Part shown: positions 1-11,413 of the stretch, piece by piece | Numbering within the stretch: the first letter of the stretch is position 1 | Layout: the number at the start of each line of letters is the position of its first letter | Source of the DNA: Saksenaea vasiformis B4078 | Lineage: Eukaryota; Mucoromycota; Mucoromycetes; Mucorales; Saksenaeaceae | NCBI GenBank assembly: GCA_000697055.1 | Contig: JNDT01001029.1 | Span: 1-13,699, forward strand | Direction: 5' to 3' | Length of the DNA stretch: 13,699 nt | Notes under the pieces: model-generated | Database searches by the model: none | Seen by the model: only the letters and a program-made list of their open reading frames with translations | What the model was told of the DNA's origin: nothing | Translations under genes and position numbers: made by a program

Positions 1-2
1 GG

Positions 3-871
3 TTATTATCAGTAAGAACAAGGTCCTGTGTAGTCAGCACAATAACTACATACTTCTTTAGAGCCAGCTCCAAATTTAACTGGAGTCTTCAGATAAAAAG
101 GAAAAATCGTGACATCGCCAACATGCAAGAAGTCTATGATCGTCTGTCGGAACACCCTAAGACGGCTTCATCTGTTCTGGAATTCCAGCGATTTCTCACG
201 GCACAATTTAGCGAAAAACAGAGGTAGCTGTAGAATATTCTTGTCAATATGCGGTCGTATTGAATGGGTTTTTTCCAGGACGGATGAGTTCAACCGTCAT
301 TACAGACACAGGGAAAGGCGTGCCTTGCAGGACTCTTCCAGAAGTATGACCATGGACGTTATCGCAGACCAGGTCGGGGGATTTTATCCCAATTCAACTC
401 TGGTGAGCATTCGACTGCTTACTTTTCATTCATTAATTATCTCTCTGCGTCAGCCTCCAGTTGCAAATGTGCAAAAACAGAAAAAAAAAGCGCGGTATCG
501 CCAACGTCGTCAGCATCGTGAGGCACAAAACAGTAGACGTGACCAGCGGCGGGCATTTGTGGCATACGGAGATGCCGACCTGCATAGTGGAGGCTATAAG
601 ACATATGCACCGTTACCGGTGAAGGTGAGAGTGTTGAAGTTCTCTTGGTAGTGAGAATCCTATTAATATTTACTATCCATGTGTAGACCTTTCGCAGGTG
701 CTAGCACAGCGATCTCCAGTCATATCCGTAGACGAGTACAAAACCAGCAAAGTATGCAGTATATGTCATCACGACACAGTCGATTTCCGTGACTATAACA
801 TGCAACTGTGTAATCATCGGTATGTTTGGGAAACGAATGAAAATAATGAAGAGCTGACCGGTACGAATTAA
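3..871 (+). CDS. Fanzor-like (eukaryotic TnpB-family) nuclease, 3' part, probably inactive
   Basis: Partial at its 5' end (window edge). The frame reads through if three GT-AG introns are removed: 224-278 (55 nt), 402/403-453 (51 nt, in frame and stop-free) and 625-697 (73 nt). Exons are then about 3-223, 279-402, 454-624 and 698-871, with matching phases and no internal stop. Features seen in order: a linker-like stretch with RDIANMQEVYDRL; an HYRHRERRALQ segment in the place of NYQGRQRA in the right-hand copy; a basic KKKARYRQRRQ stretch; VAYGDADLHSGGYKTYAPLPVK split into FGD-like and APxPVK motifs; then VDEYKTSKVCSICH, which is the RuvC-II Glu (codon 734-736) followed by the first Cys pair of the zinc ribbon. 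Members of this family are RNA-guided nucleases related to IS200/IS605 TnpB. Odd points: the expected WNRD motif reads W-E-T-N (827-838), so the RuvC-III Asp is Asn or deleted, and the second Cys pair is incomplete. The RuvC-I region would lie outside the window. Family call is confident; exact splice sites are inferred. Confidence 0.72.
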
Positions 872-2024
872 TCTCTAGCAAAAAGTATATCAGACGTCAG
901 TATCACAAGCATAAACGTCAATATTGCTTAAGTGACGACGAGCAGATTCTGCATCTAAGCAGTGAATGCCCCAATAGACGCCGACCCGGTATGATTTAGT
1001 CCGGCTGGTATAAATATTTCTTTAACACAGGAATAGCTCGCAACAATTATAGAAATATCGTCTATCCTATCCGACTGTGCCCTCAGTGCGCATATGATAG
1101 ACGAGAAATCAGAACAACTCTAGTAAGCCGTACTGCTTGGCTTGACACGTTGATACTTAACTATTTGATTAGTTTTGGAATAGGGATGTTAATGCCGGCC
1201 GAAATATTCGTGATATATTTGTTCGCTACATCGAATCAGGATGCCAATTAGCATCTCGCCCGGCAGCACTGTCCAGGACAGTTAGGCAGTAAGGAACGGC
1301 TCACTCGTCACTTTGTATGACAGGTAAGGACTGGGTCTGATTTCCGTAAAGGATCTAACAATCGGGGATTTCAGGGCTACAGACATGGTCATGGAGCCCC
1401 TTCCTTCCAGAATTTTTGTGTACTTGTGCTCCGTCCAATTTTTGCATGTTTCCGCGCTGATTGAAAGTCGCACGCTGACAAATGAATCAATTAAAGGCTA
1501 TACACTCCTGGCAGGTCTTTGGCGTCATCATTTTGTATTGACACCGGAAAATGGTTGATACTTGGACGATCTTTCTATGTAGAGAGTTTTCTTGTTTCTG
1601 CTTTCTTTCTTTTATTTTCTCGTCGCTTGTATCGAAATGATAGATGGCGTGAGTGACCATACATACAATGGTTCTATTCGGAGATAAGTTACCGGGCGAG
1701 TGTGCAAACGACTCGTCCACTTCGTTTTTAATTCGATATCCAGTGTCAGCCTTCGGTTGCCAAGCTTATTTATAAGTACAGAATGCTTAGATTCAGTGAA
1801 AATGGAAAAAAAGAAATTATGGCCGATAATTATGAGATTCTATAAAAAGCAGTTCCTTTTTTTGCTAACGATCTTTTAGAAATAACCAATAGCAGTAACC
1901 AAGTTACCTGCTATAATCGCATTGAAACATGGTAACGTATCAGAGAACCACGTTGTTCACTAGTTGAAAATACCCACTTTTAAAGTTATCGATAAATACT
2001 TCCTTCCCACAGTAGCCATATCGC
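872..2024. other. Gene-free stretch, nothing recognised
   Basis: All frames on both strands are interrupted often. Short open stretches on the minus strand (for example 1487-1720 and 1282-1473) show no motif, no splice pattern and no family resemblance. No tRNA or repeat array was seen. Given the decayed sequence on both sides, this is probably old degraded sequence. Confidence 0.5.
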
Positions 2025-3168
2025 AATTTTCTGACGAAGAGCAATAGGCAAAGGACTGCTATCAACGAAAATTGTAGACCCTTTGGCAACGACAGTAACG
2101 CCAAAACTACTAAAGGTGCCAGATACAGTGAAGGTATTAGAGACGCTGAAATGGCAGCAACGCACAGAGATGGAGAATTTATAGACCAGGGCCGTATTCA
2201 GATGTTCCAAGGAAGTGACCAATGAAAATTCTACTAAGGTGTGATAACACTCTCGGAAAGCGTCTGTAATCATTGTGCGTGGACAAAGCACTTGCTCATT
2301 CATCTAGCTGATTGTAAAGTCTGCTGAAAAGTGCATCCCAGGGCACAATGTCACTTATGTGCAGAGATGGCCTAGGTATACATCAAGTTCGTATGCAACA
2401 CTCAAACGATCTTTGAAGAAGCTCCAGATCAAAATTATGCAACTATACGGATCAACGTTGAATAGATGTACCGATATGATAAGGGAATAATTGGAGTCGC
2501 CGAATAGTACAAAAAGCGGCTGATTAAAACAATACGACCGTCGTGAAGGATAGCCGCATGAATGTGAGTATGGTATGGACCAGGGTTACACCTGGATAGT
2601 CAACTGATACAGCAAGGCAACCGCAAAGCTCAACGTCTATGGACGCCACAGGCTCAAAATTTTCATAAATGTGAATGAGCTAAAGTATAGCACACTTGTA
2701 CCATATGACTACTCAACCTTGCATAAAAAGCATGTACGCAGACGCAGAAGCAGTAGATCAACACCCCACAAAAGTCGTTGAATGGTACAGAATAGCAAAC
2801 AGAAGGAACAACATATATAGGCAATACAACGCTGAATTTCACAGAAACAATGCTAAGTAGATGAAGTCTACGTAGAGGCCTTTGAATACGCAACGAATTC
2901 AGGAAATTAAGATCATGTGGGGGCGCAAGTCAAAAATGCTTGAATGTACAGAAGCGGACAGGAGATCAATAGTAATTACACCAAAATGGCTGAGTGGCTC
3001 GGGAGGGCATCTGAACGGAATAGCACTGACAGCCAATATAGTCTTGGGGCTTCGTACATGCATGATATAGGTGCAGACGAAGTTGATCAGAGAAAGTTAG
3101 GGACGTTCAAAAGGTCGACCACTCAACGTCATGAAAAGGCAACGTTAAAGCACGAAGACAATGTATAG
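2025..3168 (+). pseudogene. Decayed Sel1-like repeat (TPR-like) protein gene
   Basis: The plus strand gives a chain of Sel1-like repeat fragments when frames are switched. Near 2045, DCYQRKL is followed by NDSNAKTTKGARYSEG. Then comes PDTVKVLETLKWQQR, VKSAEKCIPGHNVTYV (about 2320-2365), FEEAPDQNYATIRINVE (about 2412-2463), MYRYDKGIIGVAE, KAAD followed by NNTTVVKDSRMNV, NVNELKYSTLVPYDYSTL, MYADAEAVDQHPTKVVEWYR (from 2732), VDEVYVEAFEYATNSGN (from 2857), MYRSGQEINSNYTKMAEWLG (from 2944) and DSQYSLGASYMHDIGADEVD. These match the Sel1 pattern of acidic/Tyr/Lys-Ala-x-x-W-Y followed by A-x-x-G-x-x-x-A-Q-x-x-L-G-x-x-Y-x-x-G. About ten repeats can be followed. Premature stops (for example TAA and TGA in the stretch before 2944) and several frameshifts rule out a working protein. 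Intact Sel1 proteins are scaffold or adaptor proteins, often in ER-associated degradation or kinase signalling. The boundaries are approximate and the gene's ends are not visible. Confidence 0.72.
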
Positions 3169-4831
3169 TACACATCTTTCATCGACGGTTTTTCGTTTTG
3201 GTGGGGGATGTATATTCTTCACTGCAATGGTGATACGTTTAAAGTCCCCCGCGTTTTGAAATAGCACCTGCCAGATCATACGAGGTCATCACCACACAGA
3301 CATCAACTCCAGCACTTGACCTGCTATGCATATTTCTTTGCTGATTGTGGCCACATGTAAAGTGATGAGAGCATGGCCCATCTTCACGTTGCCACTGTGA
3401 TACTTGGTTCGGCAAATAAGAAGGACAAGGAATGTGAGGGATACTTTTTGAATCGCTATGAAGTGTGTTCCTCTCCTTTCTTCATTCCTCATGCTGACAA
3501 TAAACTTACTCGCATGCTAGCATTTGGATTTCACTTTGTTCACTGTCCGTCTGCTTTAGAGTAATATAAGAACCTTCAGAAGGTTCTCCAGTAATATGTA
3601 CTACACATAGAAGCTTAAATCTCAAAAGCATATTATTAATTATCAATAGCACATGCATCGTCGCAGCTTTCCTATCTTCATAGCGAAATGCACCGCAATC
3701 TATTCGAAGTGGGAACAATTGCTAGTATGGCTTTTGCTTATATGCGGTTTGTACGTCTTGGCGCCTCAAATGAATGCAACTTTTACAATTTGGCAGATCT
3801 GACTTCGACTTCGCATTGGTCAGCTGTGGACGATAGTGTAACGATTAGATATCAAGATTAACATGGTGTATTGCTGCACCAACCGTTAGTAACATGCTTG
3901 TGACACACGTGATGGTGATTTGGGTTAATAACTGTTTCCCATTGTCTTTCTGCGAGAAAACTAGATGCAATACATACGAGAAAGGAAGCGCGAAGCAAGC
4001 AGTGGTATTTACTTCTAATGCATCTCCACCTATATCCCTGGCATTTATGGACGTAGCAGATCTGAGGGGTGAACAGCTCACATACCCGGAGGAAACTGCT
4101 CAGTGCACTTACAAAGGCGGCCTAACTAAGCAATTGATCGGAATTCTTCTAGACGTTTTATACGTAGATTTTCGATAGGATTGGCTAGAACATTCTAATG
4201 TACTTACTGGATGTATTACTGCACAAGTAGTGTAATAATGCAATAACCCCTGTAATTCCGGGGAAAGCTGCTATTGGAAGTTTTAGTCTTGCTTTATAAA
4301 AATTCAAAACGAAACAGAGAGTATCCCATAAAATAAAACATAGTATTTGAAACGCGGTCGTTTACTGCATATAGCATAAATGGACAGCAGCTGTTAGCAT
4401 TTGATCAGGTCATGGATAAGACGACTAAGTTTTTTATGCCAATGTAGGAAATGTGCGAGGTGATAGTGGAACGAAAAATGCTTGAATTTCGTCGGCGCTT
4501 GAAAATAAACGTAAAAGGTTCATATCCGTTTCATGATGTTTGCGTCCACGAAAGGAATGAATATATGGGCACATTAAGAAGGCCAATAAACTAGCCACTG
4601 CGAAATTGCAACTTTGCTTATTTTGATTGGCGTGATGGGATCATTTTAAAGTTATTGGATCGCTCATGTAACTATAGGGTCCGGTATCTTTGAATTTGAA
4701 GCATCTCGTTCGAACCGGGCGTTCGTAAATGTGCCTGGAATTGAGTCGGAGCAAAGCCACTCTGCAGGCCGCAACGCTCCTTATTTGGTTCCTTGTCTTG
4801 CTTGCTGCTGCAGTCAAACGCCTTTCGCCTG
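3169..4831. other. Gene-free stretch and upstream region of the kinase gene
   Basis: No recognisable gene. Open stretches at 3373-3564 and 3894-4178 (plus) and 3289-3492 (minus) are short and have no identifiable motif or splice context. A perfect palindrome lies at 3569-3587 (separate entry). The last few hundred bases should include the kinase promoter. A pyrimidine-rich stretch ending in CAG at 4811-4813 resembles a 3' splice site, so an upstream non-coding or short coding exon is possible, for example with a donor at GTAAATG near 4725. Confidence 0.45.
3569..3587. repeat. 19-nt perfect palindrome (9-bp arms, 1-nt spacer)
   Basis: AGAACCTTC, a single A, then GAAGGTTCT. It is bracketed by two direct copies of GTAATAT (3561-3567 and 3591-3597). 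The GAA/TTC alternation resembles a heat-shock element, but the middle spacing is one base rather than two, so a regulatory role is only a guess. It lies about 1.2 kb upstream of the kinase start. Confidence 0.6.
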
Positions 4832-7262
4832 ATGCAGCAAGTTAATGGGGTTCCAGTGTATAATGCAGACCCCGGGCTTTATTATGAAGGCTTGGACTGC
4901 GAACCAACGTGGTTTAGTGCTCAGGGAGGTGTCTACAGATGCCGAGACTACAAGCATCCGTCTACACAAGTTGCCATCAAGAAGTACTTGGTGGAAGAAG
5001 ACAGTCGTTACGAAGATATGTTTGTGATGCCGAAGGAATTAATAGAGAATGAGATTTATACCATGACCAAGTGCATACACCCCAACATTCTTAAATTAAT
5101 CGCCGTTTATCTCCACGAAGAATTCGTGTATCTCGTTATGCCGCTCTGCACCGGTGGTTCACTCCAGCAGTATGTCTTCGACCACCAGTTGACAGTCGGT
5201 CAAATGGTGCACATTGTTACTTCGGTAAATTATTAGGAAGGTTTATCTTGGAACGATGTATACTTAATCTGAATACTATTTAGATTGCTTCTGGACTAGC
5301 GGAAATACACGGCCACGGATATATTCACCGAGACATCAAGTGTGACAACATTTTTCTTGACCAAGAATCAAATACCATTGTTATCGGTAAGTCTGACGAC
5401 CTTCCCCTCTAAAATGTACCTGACGATTCTTTTTTCTTTAAAAAAAAAAAGGTGATTTCGGCGTTGTTTCCATTACCCCTACTGCGGATTCCAATCTAGA
5501 AGAAGCAGGTGTCGTACTTTTCTGGTCACCCGAGCTAGTGCAGCGCAAGATAGTTAATCGCAAAATTGACATCTGGGCACTGGGTATCGTTATCCTCGAG
5601 ATATTGAATGGTGGCAAAGCACCCTATGAGGATGAAAAATTGGAAGAAGAAGAGGTAAACAATGACTTGCACCGAGAATCATAGACTCAAATTTTTTAAC
5701 AGATAAAACAACGGATTCTGGAAAACGGCCGGCCGGAATACCCGCCTGGGTTGCCTCCTAGTTTAGTTGATCTACTCGATCGCTGTCTCGATCCCGACCC
5801 TAAAACCAGGGCGTCTGCAAGCCAGATTCTTCAGGTAGGAGAAAGGGTGTGATTTTTTTATAACAGCTAATTGACACCGGATTTCCAATTTTAGCACCCA
5901 TTCTTATGCGATTATGAGCCGGAATTACTTTTCCCCGTTACTCAACCTGACCATGAATCGACAGCATTTTCGGATTCCGAAGCATCTGAACCTCATCCGC
6001 ATGTAGACAACGTAGAAGACGTAGACGACGATGCGATGATGAATGCTCTGAAGAAATTACGAGCTCTGGAAGCGTTGCATAACTTTGATATAGATTTCGA
6101 TTCACCTCACAAACCAGCATCGGCATCCACTTCCGGTTCACAGTCGAAACCTCTGCCATCCTTATCACCACCTCATCCAAATAACCTCTCTAGTACATCA
6201 ACGCTAGGCACTGACCATACAGAGAGTAAGAAGAAACCAAGACGTCATATTCCTTCCGCAGCCAGTGCCAGAAAATGCAGACTACCCGTTCCATCCTTTG
6301 TTGTAGATGAACAGGTGGCCACAGCTGTGCCAGCGCAGGAAAAGATTGCACAAGTGTTGCACAAACGTCAGTCGATCTCGGATATGCATTGGAATCATGG
6401 GTCACGGCTTCCCATGTTAAAAATAACTAAGGAACCATTGGCTGAAGAACCAAAGGAAGATATAAAGTCATCGCAAAAAGTAAAATCTGTTCGGCTTGCT
6501 GAAGATTCACCAAAACCACCTCGAAAACCCCTAACACGTGCAAACACACTACCTTCTCGTATGCAACGGCCTGCAGCAGACAAAGTCTCCACCAAAAAGA
6601 TGGAATCGAAAGAGAAAATGAAGGCACCTCGTTCCCACTCAGCTGATAAAACGAAACGGTCACCTACTGTTTCTTCTGGGCAGCAAAGCAAGCCACGTGT
6701 CGTGGCAGCAAACGATCCAATGTCTGCTCCTCCACCGTTGCCACGCGTCCGACCCAAAGTGTTACTTGCAGACACTGGCGAAAAGAAGGAACAAAAGGAA
6801 CCATCGGCATACCGTAAGAAGCGGCTTCCAGGAGAAAGTCGTACTGCGCGTCTGATGATGGGTATCAGTACGAATGGCCGGCGCCATTCTGTGCGGGATT
6901 TTAGCCAGGTCGAAAAAGAGTTAGCAGCACAGCAGCCTGGTAGACGAGTAGGTAAACTGCTGAGTGTAAAGACAATCCCGACGCAAGAGACCAAAAGACG
7001 ACCTGTCTCTTTTGCCGCCGACTCACCACCGTCCGAAAATCCCACCCCAAAGAAATTTGGATTCTACCTTCAACCATCCACGACCAGGACGACACCATTA
7101 CCAAAATACGACCTTAAAGCCCGAAGGCAATCAGCACCTGCGCCGGCCAAACCACCAACAAAAGATAAACCGACAAGGAATGGTAATGGAGACGATGGCT
7201 CGACTACGACGATCGCCAAAAGTGCCGCATTAAAGAATATCAAGACTGTCAGAGTGCATTAA
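4832..7262 (+). CDS. STE20/PAK-like protein kinase with long basic proline-rich C-terminal tail
   Basis: Five exons: 4832-5224, 5284-5386, 5452-5654, 5703-5834 and 5895-7262, with introns of 59, 65, 48 and 60 nt, all GT-AG and phase-consistent. The product is 732 aa from ATG 4832, the first in-frame ATG. The open frame runs 5' of it and a possible 3' splice site lies at 4813, so the N-terminus could be longer. Kinase domain spans about residues 30-281: VAIKK with Lys50, the alpha-C Glu in ENEIYTM (about Glu74), HRDIKCDN (His146-Asn153), DFG (167-169), an SPE motif in place of APE (191-193), DIWALGIVILE, and the C-lobe RCLDPDPKTRAS ending in HPFL. This order, with a STE20-type C-lobe, suggests a serine/threonine kinase; HRDIK points the same way. 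Odd points: the glycine-rich loop reads FSAQGGVYR, so only the last glycine of GxGxxG is kept, and the P+1 region reads AGVVLFWSPE, without the GTPYWMAPE sequence or its activating Thr. Residues 282-732 are low-complexity, rich in Lys, Arg, Ser and Pro, with a PPPLPRVRP stretch suited to SH3 binding. Its substrate is unknown. Confidence 0.88.
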
Positions 7263-7737
7263 TCCCTAACCCTTTCGGCATATACATATATTTCTTCTTT
7301 ATCCGCATTTCTTTTCGAATTTCATTCTAGCACAGGAAATGACTCCCTGTTATACATCAGTATCCTTTTATCTCCTGTTACCCCCCTTTTTCTATAGTTT
7401 TGCATTATTCCACCCATTTCTTTTACGACAATAGGAGATTTTCAACCGCTACATCTACACGTTGCTTGTTGAGAAAATATCTTTAATTCATGTCTTTTAA
7501 AAAAAGTAGCTGTGCTTGCTCTTCTTCAAAGGATAAACGAGTTCCCCTTAGAGGACCACCTAATCTGTTCTTTTTGTTTGGTTTTACATCGCATGCTAAA
7601 GGTTCGCGTTTTTGCCATTTACACTATACACTGTAGTTCTTTATCCTTTTTGTATTTTATCTTTTTGGTTAAAAAACTTTGATAGTACCTTCAGCCGAAG
7701 GATAAGAAAAAAATAGCTACTCTATAAATCCTATACT
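7263..7737. other. Convergent intergenic region between the kinase and nma111
   Basis: This 475-bp stretch holds the 3' ends of two converging genes. It is T-rich on the plus strand with AT-rich tracts, such as TATACATATATT just after the kinase stop, that could serve as fungal 3'-end signals. On the minus strand, AGATAAAATACAAAA after the nma111 stop could do the same. A small hairpin (CCTTC, AGCC, GAAGG) lies at 7688-7701. No gene is seen. Confidence 0.55.
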
Positions 7738-10700
7738 TTATACAACATTTTTAGACGTTTCAATCTCACGCTTAGACCATCCGGACTCTGTGCTTTGGTC
7801 TTTCACCATGTCTACCAATGGGAAGTAATGGTTCACCATCTTCACGGAGAGCATGACTGGGACGTTATCGAAGCTAACGCAACGGACTCGTACGTATGTA
7901 TTATCCTTGATATCTTTGACTGCTGCAATCAAATCATCCAGTGTCACCACTTGTACGGCATTGATATGAGTGATCCACATGGTTGGTACAAGACCGTACA
8001 TGTAAGCAGGCGAGCCTTTGGACCGAGCCGAGATGTAGATGCGCGAAGGCAGCGTTTTACTTTGTTGCAACACCGCCTTGTGAGGTTCTAAATTTTTCCT
8101 TCAGTTTTCTTTCAGAATATAGACATCCTATACAAACCTTGTAATGCAGCGCCTGCCCAGAACACGACGCGATTTGTACCATCACCTGAGACAGCGCTTG
8201 TCTTCACCTTAACCGTCATCTCCTCTTTTTGACGCAAAATGGTCATTTCGAGTTCGTCGGCTTCGTACTGCATATCCATTTCATACATTCGTGTGATAAC
8301 TTTACCGTTCACAGCCAGGATCAGATCAAGTTCTCGTAATACTTCCGCACTCTCACTGCCTGCTTCTGTGCGCCGAATCATGAACAGCTGATGCTTTGCT
8401 TGATTACTTTCCTCAACCTTTCGTACCCAGTCGTCCGAAAGACCCATAGCTGTGGCCTGAGCCATTTGCACAGGCATCAGCTCCACGTTGATACTGCGCA
8501 AGGCGACTGGAATACCCTTCTGAAGGCGTTCAAGGACAGGTTTGATAGTGGAAATATGCAAACCAAGATGATATTCGTTATCATGCCCATTCACATTTCG
8601 CTCTCCCAAGAAGCTCATCCATAGACCTTGCACAAGTCCTTCCGTATTAGCCAACAATCCAGAAGAACATTGTACCGCCAGCGGTGTATCAAGTGTGATA
8701 GCATCCAAATTAATACTTCGGAAACGAGGTGTCTAGAAAAAGTATAATGAATCAGTCGTTACGGAATTTGAAAAAAAAATAAGAAATAGGAAGACGGAAC
8801 ATACACCATTGTGGGGAATCGTAACACAGGTCACATCTGTCACTACGGTTTTGAGGCAGACAGGTCTTTGGTTGTGATTATGTGCCACCAAGGTTACGTT
8901 GTGTCCCTGAAGTAAGGTTTCATTGCTGAATGGAGCGCTCATCACATCCGTATCGCCAATATGTCGAGGGTCGTATTGGACAATACCAAAATTATGTGTT
9001 GGATGAAGATACTATAGATGAAATGAATACAACATACGTCCTCTCTACATTTTTTTTTCAACATTACCACCACTTTCGCTGGAATGACAATGGAGTCTGC
9101 CACCGTTAATGCCAAGTCACCCATAGAGGTTGGAACGATGCTACGGCTTACAACGACGAGACCTCTTTCTTTGTCTACAATGACACCTGCACCTTGCTTG
9201 CGGCTTCGTGGAAAGCCATCAAGACGACAGGGCATATAGAAGTTTACTTTGACAAGACATCGAATCAGATTCTTCGCTGGTCCGAGACTGTCGTCGAGTT
9301 CAATGAAGCGCTTTGTCATGGGTACAATAGGTCTGGGAGCAACGGATTCTCCAAGATCGGTGAAGTCCCACAGACCTGTCTTATCGTTGCGAACGGCCAA
9401 TCGAAAGCTTGACCAATGTCGCTCGATCTGCACAACAGCCACAAGGATGGTATGTGTATCTGCAATAGAATAGTATACTACAGGAACTCTTGCTCTATCA
9501 GGGATTGTCTTCATCACTTCGATAAACGCGTCCAAAGTAGGGGTCGGCTTATCGTCCACAGACTTGATGATCCAGCCATTGTCTGGCCCATCCAAGCGAA
9601 ACACTATGAATAATGGGAGTTAGTCCACAGTAGACATGCGAATAAAAGGTTCTCACCTCCTGATGCTTCTGCCACGTATACGCCTCGACAAGGGACGCAG
9701 TACGCTCTTGCTAATTGGTAGGACACTTCGTTCAATTTTGATCCACCAATTTCTACGTATCGATCTGGTGTGCTGCATTACACAATCAATACTTGAATTT
9801 TTTTTAGCGCATGCGTGGCAACTTACATCGCATGCAAGTCACCGACTCGTACAACGAATTCCATTGGCTTTCCTCCTCTTTCAATACCGACACGGATATC
9901 TTTACCCACATTCGAATCTAACATCTCCTCCAAGGGTACAAATTTTGTGATGTATTGGTCATTGATCGTCAATAATATATCACCCTCCTCCATCAAGGTA
10001 TGTGCAGGGCCTTCAGGTAACACAGTTTCAACAACGAGCATGCCGATCTCATCTTTAAACACTGCGCGTAGTTTTTCCTCTGTCTCTGGTCGAAGTCCTA
10101 GTCGGCGTGCTTCATCAAAAGGACGGTATCTAGAGCAACCCATCAGTCAACAGTACTTATCCCCTTTATGCAGAATAAACATACGTGAACTGAGCTTGAA
10201 TATCTCCTCTAGGAACAGATTCTCCGCGTCGAACATATTCAAGTGCACGTTTGATTCTGTCCAATGGCAAAAAGAAGTCTGTTGCTGCCTTTGTGTGACC
10301 ACCTGCTTGTAGTGCCACGGCGTTGCCATCGATATCAATGACAGGGGATCCAGAACTACCGCCGCTTGTACTCGACGCCGCTTGCCTAATCTGTCATAAA
10401 CATCATTGTTATAATGGTAGACGCTCTTTAACTTACAGATAGAACGTGTTAAAATCGTTGTAAGTCAGATCACCGTAGTCGGGTGTGTTACGATCCAAAC
10501 GAGAAATGGAACCAGCTAAGATACTCAACTTCTCACCAGCATCGTTACTATAAAAGGGTTAGGCTGCGATTGTACGCAGAACAATGAACTCACCCCACGA
10601 CGCGAATGTCCAATCCAACCTTTGCTAACTCCGGTCGGAGCTCCACCTGCGTCACAGGCATGTACTTGATTTTGCTAGGATCGAATCTATCACGGGTGAT

Positions 10701-11413
10701 TTTAAGTAAATGCTCCATGCTACAACATCTATTGTACAAATTACTTACTTCAAAAAGCCAAAATCGTGCACAGGGTCACGATATATAGGGAAGACGTCGA
10801 TCTCTTCGTGATCGTGACAAACGGCTTCGCCCACAAAAGGGCCAGCGCAAGCAACATGTCGATTCGTAAGAATGATACCTTTTTCGGCGTCTACAATGAA
10901 TCCAGACGCCTCGGACGTCTCAGGACCTATTTTCATTTCGCACTAGCTTTAAATTTCCACAAGAAACTGTGCGACCGCCATACCTTCAGTGTCAAATGCC
11001 GCCACTTGGCTGAAACGAATAGACACAATAGCCTTGACAACATCGTTAATCGTACTCTGCCATCTCGACGGCTTGAGTGGTGAAATCTCGGAAAGGCAAC
11101 CTTCGATGGGTTGATCTTCCTCGAGCATTTCATCTACGTGGTTGACGAATTCCTTTTCCAGTTTTCTTCGCTTTGCAGGATGAGCGGATGGCGTGGCTGC
11201 TGGCGAATCGCCACCCTCAATGTTGCGATCCTTCGGTAACAAAGGGGCATGTGCGTGTTCTGGAGCCAGATTCGTTGAATTCATACTTTTTGGTGGAGTA
11301 AGGCGTTGTCCAGAGATTAGGGCGCACCTTTTACAGATTGGGACTGTGGCTTTTGCTGGCTTGAAACTCTTTTTCAACGCTCGAGAAAGATTTGATTTGC
11401 GCGGACTTTCCAT
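7738..11413 (-). CDS. nma111: Nuclear HtrA-like serine protease Nma111 (PDZ-protease)
   Basis: Eleven exons on the minus strand: 11413-10984, 10926-10749, 10686-10594, 10547-10437, 10385-10185, 10129-9827, 9772-9657, 9603-9068, 9011-8805, 8732-8138 and 8087-7738. The ten introns of 46-72 nt are GT-AG and phase-consistent. They sum to 3120 nt, 1039 aa, close to the roughly 1000 aa of yeast Nma111. ATG 11413 is taken as start; the next in-frame Met is residue 44. Visible parts: a basic N-terminus with a CKRC pair and an NLS-like [10 protein letters not shown] (79-88), fitting nuclear location; the trypsin-like domain with His167 in LTNRHVA, Asp198 in PVHDFGFL and Ser282 in GGSSGSPV; a first PDZ domain from about 339 with [19 protein letters not shown]; a second, inactive protease-like domain (about 540-760), with [12 protein letters not shown] and AVQCSSGLL; and a PDZ-like unit near 860 with [15 protein letters not shown] last PDZ-like section has [12 protein letters not shown]. 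The family, known from yeast, cleaves Bir1 and promotes apoptosis-like death and also affects lipid metabolism. No odd residue or frame break was seen. Confidence 0.95.

Noticed and set aside
1019..1054. A stretch reading FFNTGIARNNYRNI that resembles WNRDVNAARNI, possibly the missing RuvC-III motif of the left Fanzor-like copy
   Set aside because: The key Asp would be Gly, stops intervene between it and 871, and joining it needs an intron of about 168 nt, far longer than the others here. The resemblance may be chance.
3894..4178. A 94-codon plus-strand open stretch
   Set aside because: No motif, no splice context, and no second exon; its length fits chance in this sequence.
4705..4725. A tRNA B-box-like GTTCGAACC
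   Set aside because: The flanking bases do not form a T-arm stem, and no matching acceptor stem or anticodon arm is seen.
6395..7045. A 216-aa open stretch on the minus strand inside the kinase tail
   Set aside because: It is antisense to the clear kinase exon, has no family motif, and is explained by the biased composition of the tail.
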